From Viridothelium virens (taxonomy: Eukaryota > Ascomycota > Dothideomycetes > Trypetheliales > Trypetheliaceae): DNA of 64,000 nt. A program made the position numbers and the translations under genes. This document shows positions 32,209 to 42,683 of this stretch, in pieces; position 1 is the stretch's first letter; every line of letters begins with the position of its first letter. Location of the stretch: positions 124,001 through 188,000 of the forward strand of contig ML991800.1 of NCBI GenBank assembly GCA_010094025.1. Reading direction: 5' to 3'. Below the pieces are notes generated by a model. That model had not been told where the DNA came from and searched no databases. It saw only the letters and a list, made by a program, of their open reading frames with translations.

Positions 32209-33330
32209 ATGTCCAAACATGTCATCATTAGCAACGTGCATATTTTTGACGGGATTTCCCTTCACGCCGAACAGCAGACAGTCGCCCTGGAGAACGGGGT
32301 GATAACCAGCATCGAGCCTGCTTCCGATGCTACCGCTAACGCAGAAACGGGGGATATCATCAACGGAATGGGGCAGACATTGATGCCAGGTCTCATTGAC
32401 TGCCATGTACACCTTCCTGCCTTTCCCAAAGACCATCAAGGCAATGTTGGCCGACTGCAATCCCTTGCCCGTGCTGGCGTGACAACGGCCCTCGACATGG
32501 GCTGGATGACGCCGGCCGAAGTCACAGAGCTGCGCGAATCGGCTCAGCAGCCGTTGACGGATATCCGCTTCGTCGGCTTGTTTGCTACAGCTTCCGGCAG
32601 CAGGCATAGCAGCTTCCACGTTCCCCGCTCTACCGGATTTCTGGTCGACAGCGAGGCAGATGCCGTGCGGTTCGTCAAAGACCGCATCGAAGAAGGCGTG
32701 GATTACGTCAAAATTGTTGCCGACGTCCCAGGTCCAACTCAGGCAGTTATCAACAAACTCGTCTTGGAAGCGCGCAAGGCTGATAAATTGACCATTGCCC
32801 ATGCTGCGCGTCTTGCTGCTTACAATATGGCTCGTGAAGGTGGAGTTGATATTTTGACTCACGCTCCTCTGGATACTGCAGTCTCAGAGGCTGATGCTAT
32901 CAAGATCAAGACTGAAGGACTAGTCGTAGTTCCCACATTGATCATGGATCAGACTTTGGCCAGCGGTAATGCCATACCTGGTCTCAGTTATGCAGCAGCG
33001 AAGGAAAGCGTGTCGCGCATGCATCGTGCAGGCGTCACTATTCTCACGGGTACTGACGCTAACGGTTCCAGAGTCGCTCCCGTCCAGCATGGCCCAGCCA
33101 TGTGGAAAGAGTGCGAATTGCTGGTGGATGCCGGATTGAGTACCCAAGAGGTACTCCAGGCAGCTACCAGCCTTGCTGCAGGGCATTTTCGTCTACATGA
33201 TCGCGGGGTTGTCAGGGTAGGTAAGAGGGCCGACCTAATACTTGTCCAGGGGAACCCCTTGGACGACATCCAAGCTTTGAAGGCCCTCAGAGCCGTATGG
33301 ATCATTGGCGAGGCAGTCAATCTTGCATAG
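32209..33330 (+). CDS. Metal-dependent amidohydrolase (imidazolonepropionase-like)
   Basis: Intronless, 373 aa. The start at 32209 (MSKHVIISNVHIFDG) fits the beta-sandwich beginning of the family. All metal-site residues of the amidohydrolase barrel are visible: HxH in GLIDCHVHLP (H66, H68), the bridging Lys in DYVKIVADV (about 168), His in TIAHAA (about 198), His in ILTHAP (about 219) and Asp in LTGTDANG (about 283). The C-terminus closes the sandwich with GKRADLILVQGNPLDD. Such enzymes hydrolyse cyclic or linear amides (histidine breakdown products, prolidase-type dipeptides, some mycotoxins). No signal peptide. Together with the divergent Zn2Cys6 gene it could form a small catabolic unit; the substrate is unknown. 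Confidence 0.92.
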   Translation: MSKHVIISNVHIFDGISLHAEQQTVALENGVITSIEPASDATANAETGDIINGMGQTLMPGLIDCHVHLPAFPKDHQGNVGRLQSLARAGVTTALDMGWMTPAEVTELRESAQQPLTDIRFVGLFATASGSRHSSFHVPRSTGFLVDSEADAVRFVKDRIEEGVDYVKIVADVPGPTQAVINKLVLEARKADKLTIAHAARLAAYNMAREGGVDILTHAPLDTAVSEADAIKIKTEGLVVVPTLIMDQTLASGNAIPGLSYAAAKESVSRMHRAGVTILTGTDANGSRVAPVQHGPAMWKECELLVDAGLSTQEVLQAATSLAAGHFRLHDRGVVRVGKRADLILVQGNPLDDIQALKALRAVWIIGEAVNLA

Positions 33331-34292
33331 TAGACCGCACTCTTGATGCAGTTGGTGACATTTGGACCGGCTATAGCAAGGGTTGAATTGGGTCACGCTC
33401 GAACGGAGTAGCATTGGAGGCCCGGCAAGTAACGCAATGCATGATGCATAGCGATCCGAACAAGCTATAGAGACGACAAAAAGAATGATTTGCATCAGTT
33501 CTCACCAATGGAATCCATCGTATAACTGGTGATGCCTGTCGAAATATTCGTTGACTTGTAGGGCGACACGGCCCATTGCCTTGTTCGGAAGCGGATATTT
33601 CTAAGACAAGTGAGAACATCCAATTTTCCCCCTCGAAACCTTTGTGCAATCTCTTACCTGCGAACCAATCATCAACCCGATTTATACAGAATTGGTACGT
33701 GTGTGTACCCAGCTGAACGGTCGGGCGTCGGTTCTGAGACGTTTATGCGCACCGCTGTAGCGCGGTAAAACTTGCCTTCGGAAATAAAGCGTGCAGGATG
33801 CTTTGCTTCCAAGCACTGCTGAAGCCTGGGGATGTACAATCGTACACTATTGATCTCCGAAGGTATGTGATGAGGCTCAGTGCTTTTGAATTGAGAGATT
33901 CCAGCTTCTTATTCTTTATCAACGTCTATGGATCTCCCTAGGCACAACATCGAAACTCGAAATAACGGAAGGAGTGCGAAGTGCTGTGGATTGATGCGAG
34001 CCGTATACATCATTAGCGTTCCCAAAGCAGCCACCACAGAAAATCACAGCTTGGACCTCATATCTTATTTACGGTTTGGTATCGCGCGCCGTCGTGCTAT
34101 ATTGGGCTCAAGATCGTGGAATGGCAAGAAAGAATAGCAAATTATACTACAGCGTGGTCGATGTTGCTGCGGTCGCGGAACTCGGCAATCAAGTCTTGCG
34201 ACAACAAAGCTGAGGCATTTGGAGGGAGGCAGAGTCCCGCTGGTATCAAACTCAATAGTGAGCAATAGCCCGAGATGAAGACAACCCTTCCT
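33331..34292. other. Intergenic region with a possible small spliced frame
   Basis: 962 bp between convergent genes. On the minus strand an ATG at about 33672 begins a short frame interrupted by two gta/gtg..tag introns that encodes KYPLPNKAMGRVALQVNEYF then DRHHQLYDGFH before ending near 33371. It reads like protein but is only about 70 residues and has no recognised family, so it is not called as a gene. Confidence 0.25.
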
Positions 34293-36026
34293 TCAAGTCA
34301 AGACCTGCCATGTCGTGTTCCGGTCTACCCTTCCCTTCACAGTATATCGACCTTGGTCGACCATGTGCTTGACCGTCCAATGCATGATCGGCTCCGTCTG
34401 GCGAATTGCGCGATGTCGACCCATATTCATCCGAACCTTCTTCTCCCAGCTTTCACCATCAGCCGTCAAAAGGTGGACTTTAATCGGCCAGAATTCTAGG
34501 ACCCACCACCCTTTTGCTTCGACCAGTTGGTCGTTGACGGATGACAGCGCGTCGAAATGGTCTTCATTCGATTCGGAGAGCAGAGCAAGATTTTGGTAGC
34601 CGCTGTCCCGAGAAGCAAAAGTGGATTTAATGGGGCTAGAGTTGCTTCGGTCAGTCAGCAGTGTTGAGCGTCGCTGCAACGTTAGCTCGGTCCCAGTTTC
34701 GTACTTCTCCATTAAGGAAGGCGGCGGGCCGAGAGAAGGGTTTGACGATGGCTGATATGTCGGCCAAAGCGAAAATATGTCGAGACCTTGCTCAGCTAGG
34801 CTAGCTGGGTCGAATAAGATGCCTGTGTCGCACTCGAAGCATTGTCGTATCATCCAGCGAAGGGGAATACGCGATAGCATATGCCGGCATTCATTCGCGA
34901 CCGCGCCTCCTCCAACGTCTGCGTGTGCGCCCATAAACCAGACTTCGAGAACGTCGGTCTGGACCTTGTGGTGCTCTTTACGGGTGGTATCATAAGCCTC
35001 AAAGTCGGATTCAAGCTTCTTTTGCAAAATTGTTGAGTTTTTGTTATCATCGTTGTCCTGAAAGGGAGTGCCGCCGTTGGTAAGGTTGCTTCTGTCCAAG
35101 CTGGTATCATTTGATTTGATTGCACCAACTTTCACCTCGGAGTTGAAGCGTTTGGGGACCCCATTGTGCTCAGTTCCTCTTCGCACTTGCGGTTTAGGCG
35201 CGTAGCCACCACTGGTGTTGTGGTACTGATTAACTGGGTTGTCTGGGTCGTCCTGCTGCCACTGGCAGACCTTGAACTTCGCCCGATGCTCATCAAGAGC
35301 CATAGCGTGCCGAAAGTGATGGATAGAGTTCGTCGGAGACTTGCTGAATGGCAGTTTGCGTGGAATGAAGCCCACGCTCGCGACACAGTCCCAGACACCA
35401 AGGAAGTAGACATTGACATTTGTACAAAATGTTTTCTTGAACTCGGCACTCATCTTCCAGCCCTCGGGCGTGTCATCCTTGTAGAATTTGAAGGCAAAGT
35501 TGACCTGAGCGCCATTACTGGCGGGCAACAGCCCAACTTTGTGTAGCATGCCAGCCAAACAGCGGACCGTGTACGCGCCCCGAGAAAAGCCGAACAGACA
35601 GATTCTATCACCATCCCGGTAATTTTGCATCAAGAACTTGTACGCATCTTTGATGTGGATTCCCAGCCCACTGCCCACTGCCATATCCAATGCGGCCCCA
35701 ATGCCATTCTGCAGACCTCCTTTGCCGTAGGTACCAATGCCAGCCTGGTAGTACGTTACCTGTTTTGCGGATTCATGCTTCTTGAGGCACGAAACGAAAT
35801 GGACGACGTTGCTGTTGTCGCTATCGAATTTGTCGCCAGTGCCATCGAGGCAGACGACAACAGTACGGCCAGAAATACTTGACTCCCGAGAATCCTTGAC
35901 AGCACGAATGTATTTGGGAAGCGGTGATGTGTTCTTCTCCACCGGAAATACCGGCGATTGGCTTGTGTGGGGAGTATACTCTGAGGATTGAATGGGATAT
36001 GATCCCGTCTTCTTCACTTCGCACAT
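34293..36026 (-). CDS. DUF2235 alpha/beta hydrolase (Tle1-like lipase domain)
   Basis: Intronless, 578 aa from the ATG at 36026. The DUF2235 domain starts with TVVVCLDGTGDKFDSDNSNV and has the nucleophile elbow LFGFSRGAYTVR (G-F-S148-R-G), GVWDCVASVG, and the catalytic Asp in WFMGAHADVGGG (about residue 370). Between them is a long charged insert (roughly 260-350). The C-terminal part contains FWPIKVHLLT and RHRAIRQTEPIMHWTV, also typical of fungal DUF2235 proteins. Bacterial relatives of the Tle1 group are phospholipases; fungal members are uncharacterised. No secretion signal is seen. Upstream, the frame is open to 36092 with no ATG. Divergent from the Ppo oxygenase gene. Confidence 0.9.
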   Translation of the reverse strand: MCEVKKTGSYPIQSSEYTPHTSQSPVFPVEKNTSPLPKYIRAVKDSRESSISGRTVVVCLDGTGDKFDSDNSNVVHFVSCLKKHESAKQVTYYQAGIGTYGKGGLQNGIGAALDMAVGSGLGIHIKDAYKFLMQNYRDGDRICLFGFSRGAYTVRCLAGMLHKVGLLPASNGAQVNFAFKFYKDDTPEGWKMSAEFKKTFCTNVNVYFLGVWDCVASVGFIPRKLPFSKSPTNSIHHFRHAMALDEHRAKFKVCQWQQDDPDNPVNQYHNTSGGYAPKPQVRRGTEHNGVPKRFNSEVKVGAIKSNDTSLDRSNLTNGGTPFQDNDDNKNSTILQKKLESDFEAYDTTRKEHHKVQTDVLEVWFMGAHADVGGGAVANECRHMLSRIPLRWMIRQCFECDTGILFDPASLAEQGLDIFSLWPTYQPSSNPSLGPPPSLMEKYETGTELTLQRRSTLLTDRSNSSPIKSTFASRDSGYQNLALLSESNEDHFDALSSVNDQLVEAKGWWVLEFWPIKVHLLTADGESWEKKVRMNMGRHRAIRQTEPIMHWTVKHMVDQGRYTVKGRVDRNTTWQVLT

Positions 36027-37612
36027 CGTGGAAGCAGGAACGTGTTCCGATCCCAGTAGCTTCGTCGGCCTGCTCAGCGAGGGATTAAGCAATCAAGAAC
36101 AAGAGAATGGAGAGCGTGATAAAGAAAAGCGTCGCGCCGCAGGACAGTAACAAGTCGGAGTTTCTAATGCCCCAAAGGAACAGGACCATATCAATCACAC
36201 GCGCGACAGAACAGCGAGTCAATAATATCGTGATGATACCTACCGAAAATTCGGGCCCTACTGTCTGCAAATCGGCCATTGGCATATGGAACGATCGATC
36301 TCAGCCAGCCACTATGAACGCTATTGAGAGATAGCGCTGGTGGGACAAAGTGGAGTTCATTGTGCGTCTCAAGTCATTTGTAGTGGGTAACGCTCTAGGG
36401 GTGAGTGGATGACCAATGAAGGGACTTCTTGGGCTCGGAGCGGCGCGTGGCAGAACTTTATCACCTTATGCTCTACTGCCTTAGGCAGAGTAGTTCTGGT
36501 AGCTGTACATCCTCCGGAAATCCCGAATCGGAGGAGAGAGGAAGGGGAAGCGAATCGTTCGAAATCAAGCTAGTGACTGTTGATCGTGGAAGCTTACGGT
36601 GAAGGTGATCGGCTGGCGTCGGCTAGGTACTTCTCTGTATGGCCTCTGGGAACGGGTGTATCCGACACCGAGACATCGAGTTGCGCTTGGCTCTACGCCA
36701 TCGAAGCGGATCCGATCTTAGCGCAGATGATCGTGAAAAGCTGAGAAATATAGGCAATCTCCATGAGTCGTATCATCTCCCGAAGGGCCGCAGCCGAGCA
36801 GGCATGTTCCCATCTCTGTCGAAGTGCAATGACCCTTAGATAGGTCAATCTACAATTGGCTTAACGCTCAAGACCCTTCTCAGATTCTCCTCTGGCTCCG
36901 TCCAACGAGATTACGAGCTAACTATCGGACGGGTCTTCATTGTCACGATTGCGTACAATGTCTCCTTGACGTCCCACCGCTTTTACCTATTGTAATGATA
37001 GCTGACTTGCGTCTTCGCTGTCACGTCAAGAAAATCACGCAACCAGGACCACACCAATCTCTGATTCAAGGGTGCGTTCATCGGTGGAAATTTCTCATTG
37101 AAGGCTGTTACCGATCTGGAGGCGAATCAGACACTCCGTAGACCAAGACACATGCAAGGTGAGAGCATAGCTTGACCGACAGCCCTCTATGCGACACCAC
37201 GCAGAGTATTGGTAGGCTGTGTGACCTCGAGTGCATGGTGATCCAAATGAAGCCAAGCCAATTCGTTGCTAACAGCACCGGATCCCCATTAACTTACCCA
37301 GTTAGGATTCCACATAGTCTCGCCTGTGCATCTTCGAAATTTGAAATCGACTGAACTCAAGCATATCATCACGAATCGTCGCTTGCCCATCGTCCAATGG
37401 GATGGTAGGTCCTCGACGTCGATCGATCTCAAATTTCGATCCTCATGCTATTATTCCAGTAGCCCGTTTGAATGGCTTGGTGCAGAAATCTGTCCCTCAA
37501 ACTTATTTCCGAACTACTCCCTCATCCCCCATCTCTTGGCTCCTCACAATTCTCCTATTCATAATCTTTTCTCTATTGCCTTCTGTGCTCAAAAGGTGTA
37601 CGGTTTATCAAA
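36027..37612. other. Divergent intergenic region, DUF2235 hydrolase / Ppo oxygenase
   Basis: 1.59 kb between outward-facing starts. A 66-codon hydrophobic frame on the minus strand (36285-36088) directly upstream of the hydrolase has no partner exon and is not called. A ctaggtac motif is at 36623-36630. Nothing else recognised. Confidence 0.45.
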
Positions 37613-40600
37613 ATGTCGGCGCAATTAAGATCCTTGATAGGCTCGATCAGAAGAAAACCGACTAGAGCAGCTGATGGATCATCAGACGAGTCAGCAAATG
37701 GTACTGCAGACGAGGAGAAGACCAGCATTGCACACGACTTGAGGCATCTTGGTCTCAAGAACACCGAAACGGTCATCGATGCGTTCCCAACGTTGGTCTC
37801 CGGTAAGCCTCTGGACGATAAGGATCTCTTGCTTGAACATGGTGTTTCCATGCTTCAAGGAATGCCACCAAACAGTGGCCTGAGCGAAAAAGTGTCCGAT
37901 GACTTTATTTCGATGCTGTGGCATGACTTACCCCATCCTTCTGGCACAGTGGCTGGTCCAACGTCCAGATATCGAAGACATGACGGCGGCAATAACAACC
38001 CGTGGCTGCCAGAGATGGGCAAAGCAGGGTCAGCATATGCGAGAAATGTGCCTCCAATGAAGCCCAAAGGACCTAATTTGCCTGATGTGGACTCTGTTTT
38101 TGAAGCGCTTCTGAAGCGCGATGGGCCATTCCGCAAGCATCCCTCAGGCTTGAACCGGCTATTTTTTTCCTTCGCGACAGTCGTCATTCATGAATGCTTC
38201 CAAACATCGAGGACGAATGCATGGATCAATGACACATCGAGCTATGTCGATCTGAGTACACTTTATGGCAATACAGAGAAAGAACAAAAGCGTGTGCGAA
38301 CATATCAGAATGGGACTATTTGGCCCGATTCGGTCGCCTCAGAGAGGATCATGATGATGCCTCCAGGCGTGATCGCCGTCCTAATACTGTTCTCGAGGAA
38401 TCACAACCAAATTGCCGAAGGTCTGCTATCTGTCAATGAAGACGGCAAGTATAAGCCCTGGGATACTCTAGATGATGAGGGCAGAAGATGGTGAGCGGCC
38501 CACGATGTATGTTTACCAAGCACATGTTCTAACGAGCAATCTGTAGGCAAGATGAAGATATCTTCCAAATCACCCGCAACATCAATGTCGGCTTTTTCGC
38601 AACAGTCGTACTGAAAGACTATGTCGCAGCTATTCTCAACACTCCACGAGCGAACTCTGAGTGGTCACTCAACCTAGGCAAGGAGCTCAAACAGGGCGGG
38701 AATCGACTCGAGCGTGGTTGTGGAAATGTTGTCTCTGTTGAGTTCGCCGTACTTTACCATTGGCATGCAGCGCTAAGTGCTGCGGATGATAAATGGATGG
38801 AGGGTATAATAAGACAGACGCACCCCGAACTGGACTCACTAGATGATGTGACGGCTGAAATGTTCGAAAAGCTTGTGAAAGCTTACGGTCACGAACTGAT
38901 GGCAACCCCGCCGAGGGAATGGACATTCGGGGGTCTCAAGCGAGAGCCCGATGGGAGATTCAAGGACAGCGAGCTCGCAGAAATCATCAAAAGCTGCGTA
39001 GAAGAACCGGCACATGCATTCGGGGCACATGGTACGCCAGCCAGTCTCAAGGTTGTGGACATTATGGGCCAGTTGCAGGCTAGAAACCAGTTCAATGTCT
39101 GCACGCTGAATGAGTATGTGCCCTTGATCTACTGACCGAGACAAGACTAGTGGCTAAACAAATGCACCAGATTCCGGAAATATCTTAATTTAAAAGAATA
39201 CAAGGACTTCGAGAGCTGGAACCCGGATAAAGAGGTTGCGCGGGCTGCAGAGCTTCTCTATGGGCATATCGACAACCTCGAGCTGTACCCCGGCCTTATG
39301 GCTGAATGCACGAAACCTGCCATGCCAGGTAGTGGTGTCTGTCCAGGGCAGACAACAGGAAGAGGTATCTTGGACGATGCAGTCTCTTTGGTCCGCGGCG
39401 ACCGGTTCCTGAGCTACGACTTCAACAGCAATAGTCTGACCAATTGGGGGGCAGCGAAGCTGCAAGAGCCTCCGGCTGGTTCGTACGGTGGCATGCTGCC
39501 GACTCTGATCTTCAATGGCCTGCCAGGTGAATTCACCGGTACCTCCCCTTACGCTTTGATTCCTTTCTATACGCCTGAAGCCGCCAAGGGAATCTTGAAG
39601 GGCAACAAGGTGCTCCAAAAGTATGATCTGGCAAGGCCTCCAAGCGATCGGGAAATCATCAGTATTCAGACACAAGAAGGCTGCAAACGTGCATTCGAAG
39701 ATCGTGACAACTTCCGGGTCATGTACCAGGCCGCGATTCGCAACTGTACGGATGGTCATGACTTTATGATTGGTTGGGACGATGCCAAACGACACGAGCC
39801 CCGATCAAGTATTCTTCATAAAGTCTTCTTCGAGGAAGGGTTTGAGAAGAATGTTTCTGCGTTCTTCAGCATTAACGTGAAGAAGCTTATCCAGAAAAAC
39901 TCCTTATCGTTCACCAAGGGGAGAAGAACTATCGATATCGTCCGCGACGTCACTAATATCACACCGATTCTTTGGCTTGCGGAGCGCTTCGCGCTTCCGC
40001 TCAAGACACAAGAACAGCCCCATGGTCTGCTAAGTGTTCACGATGCTTTCCTCGCATACCTGGTGCTTTTCATGTACCAGAGCTTCAACATCATTCCGGG
40101 CAATGAATGGAAACTGAGAGAAGGGGCTATGCAAGCAGCCGCTCCTCTTCGAAAGATCTTTGAAACTCATTTGAAGACTCAATATGGGATTCAGGAGGTC
40201 GTGGTCGACTGGTTGGCAAAGGGTAGCGCGTTCGAAGTTGGCCCACATGCTGACCGGATATACCATGCACTTCACGACACCAAGCTGCCTATCGGCGATA
40301 TGGTTGGCGATTGCATTGGTATGGGAGCACCAGTTGCGGGCAACATCACGCAACAGGCTTCTTTGCTCGTTGATCTGTTCCTGAGCCCAGGATACGAGCA
40401 ATACAAGGACCGCATCGTTCAGCTTGCAAACATGGATGAGGCTTCGTCAGAAAGGGAGCTCCAGGGCTTTGTATTCGAAGGCATGAGACATGCCGGCGTT
40501 GTTCCTGGACTGCCTCGCGTTGCTGCCAATGATGTTACTATCGTCGATGGCGCCCGTGGACCCATTCACATCAAGGCTGGCCACACCATCCTTATCGCCA

Positions 40601-40914
40601 CGTCCAAGGCGGCTATGGACCCTGCTGCATTCCCCGAACCTGAGAAGTTGAATCCGCATCGACCGTTCGAGGACTACACTCTCTTAGGACACGGGCTGCA
40701 CTTCTGTTTTGGTGCCCGACTTGTCGGCTGCTCGCTGGCTGCGACGCTGAGAGAGGTGTTCAAGCTCAAGAATTTACGACGAGCGCCGGGTAAGGAAGGA
40801 CGGTTCACTGTTGTCGAGCACCACCTCGCTGGCATTAGGATGAGGCAGTATCTGGATTCCAATTCTAGGGAATCACCCATTCCGACGTCCCTCACACTTG
40901 TGTATGATGAGTAG
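37613..40914 (+). CDS. ppo: Psi-factor-producing fatty-acid oxygenase (dioxygenase-P450 fusion)
   Basis: Three exons (37613-38490, 38547-39113, 39171-40914) give 1062 aa, the usual size of Ppo enzymes. The N-terminal animal-haem-peroxidase-like domain has the distal His in VVIHECFQT (about 193) and the proximal motif YHWH (about 364-367) with the catalytic Tyr and haem His; characterised members have YRWH. The C-terminal P450 domain has GNITQQ (about 872), matching the Asn/Gln pair needed for hydroperoxide isomerisation, and the haem-thiolate loop LGHGLHFCFG with its Cys (about 993). An intact Cys indicates a PpoA-like diol synthase rather than PpoC, where it is lost. Product would be 8-hydroperoxide then dihydroxy-linoleate, oxylipins that steer sexual and asexual development. 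Exact diol (5,8 or 7,8) cannot be read. Confidence 0.92.
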
Positions 40915-41623
40915 ATATACCCGAGGACTTCCTTAGCATACAAATGCAAGGATGCCCCTCCCGCTGAAACCTGATCGGGCTGGTGTGTCTTTTCCAGCGA
41001 GTATTTAGATCCAACGACCTGCAGACATTTTGAACTTTTGTAACCGATGGCCAAAGAAGTCCATTCGCTGAGTCAAACCTGAAAATTGATTGATTCACTT
41101 TCGTTTTTGTGATTGTATCATCTGATCTGTCAAGATTCTTAGCAGGGATGGAGTCATTTACCTAACCTCGACGTGATGTACTTGCCAACCTCGAGAAGTA
41201 CTTCTTCAGCTACCTTAATTGTGCTAATTAAATTGCCGCTCACGAAGATTGTGAGCTTACGATAACTGATATTAGAACAGCTTGATTTTTCTACCCTGCC
41301 CGAGCGTCATCGGGAAGCGTGATCGTGCGTGGTTCATTGATGAGTACCTTAGAGGTATTAGCCTTGCGGAACGCGTACGATATGGCGGACAATACAGTCA
41401 GCCAATTACCACTGCGGCCGATGCTGCCACCGCTGCGGTGGCTGTACAGCCCATCGCAGATCATCGATAGCAGGCCTTCCGGGAAAGCCTTGCTCCCTCC
41501 CGAGAAAACCTTGCTAGCTTACTGATTGAATGAATCGACAGTCACGACCTTGATTTGCCTTGATGTCGTGCGATGAAAGTGAGATGAGCAGTATACATTT
41601 GAACGCAGAAAAGTGAAGTTGCC
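40915..41623. other. Intergenic region
   Basis: 709 bp between the Ppo stop and the STAND-domain start, same orientation. No recognised element. Confidence 0.5.
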
Positions 41624-42683
41624 ATGGATCCTGCATCAATTGTTGGAATCGTTAGTTCGGTGGTTGGGATTGCAGACGTGGTGACGAGAAGCATCAGGAG
41701 CCTCAACAGCCTCAAAACAAAGTATCGAGATACACCATTGATCGTCTCTACACTCATAGGTCAACTCTTTACGACGCAGGTTGCCCTCCAACAGTTGTCA
41801 TCGTGGGCAGAAGATTATCCACGCAAGTCAGCTGGTTCTGAAGGTGGACGCTACCCAGAACTCGTTGCGCAAGTCGGTAGCGCCCTCGACTGTTTTGGCC
41901 CCTTGGTTGTGTCTCTACAGCGTGATTTGGACCAATTTGAAGGGTCAAATAAGACCAGTATGAGCTTCACAAGAAGGATGTCATTTCTCTGGAATGAACG
42001 TGACTTGAATGACTACCTCGGGTTGTTGGATCGTCAAGTCAACGCACTCACACTGCTTCTTCAAGCTATACAATGGTATGCAAAAAGTTGCAAATTTATA
42101 ACCTTGCGCTGAAACTAAATTCTTTAGTAAAACCCAAGATCAACAGAGAGAATTACTGGCAGAGAAAGAGAGCCAGACAGTTTTACGTCGTGCGAGAGAT
42201 TGTAGGTCCTCGCTGGTTGGCTTCGACGAAATAACTGGAAATGATGGAAATGACGGTACAAGCATTGTCTCGGAAGGCATGACCGCTCTCAGCGTAGCAT
42301 TTGACTTTGATGCCATACTAATGTCGTCAAGAGCTTATCAAACTGCGCAAAGATCACTAATAAGGCAGCTCGTGAATAATCAAAGGGACAAGAACCAATC
42401 TCAAGAGGTGTCGGCCGAGAACAAGAGTGCTTTGCAGACTCCGGAAGAAAATGAGACTGTAGAAAGGAACGCAGCTGGGGTGGCAAATTCAGAGGGTTTA
42501 AGTTTACCTGTACCATATTCCGATGATCCCAAGGAGTGGACACCGCGATGCGGCAGACACAACCTTACTCTCATGTCCGAGTCTACCCCGGAGAGCCTTA
42601 TCTCTATGACGGGCTCGAATGTCAAGTCGTCTTTACGTCGCCAACTACCCCCTCGATTACCCCTCCACATCAATTACTTATAG
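41624..42683 (+). CDS. Fungal STAND N-terminal domain protein (orphan)
   Basis: Two exons (41624-42075, 42128-42683) give 335 aa. The first 60 residues (MDPASIVGIVSSVVGIADVV, then LKTKYRDTPLIVSTLIGQL) are the Fungal_N helical domain that begins many fungal NLR/STAND receptors and ankyrin proteins. A long coiled helical region follows, then VAFDFDAILMSSRAYQTAQR and a low-complexity tail. No NACHT or NB-ARC P-loop is present, so the protein lacks the usual nucleotide switch. The frame ends at 42683, and an ankyrin-like open frame lies 97 bp further on, suggesting that the gene once was, or still is by another splice pattern, longer. The second half of exon 2 is less certain than the first. Confidence 0.7.

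Noticed and set aside
36088-36285. Hydrophobic 66-codon minus-strand frame upstream of the DUF2235 hydrolase
   Set aside because: Could be a first exon, but no splice donor and acceptor pair joins it to the hydrolase in frame.
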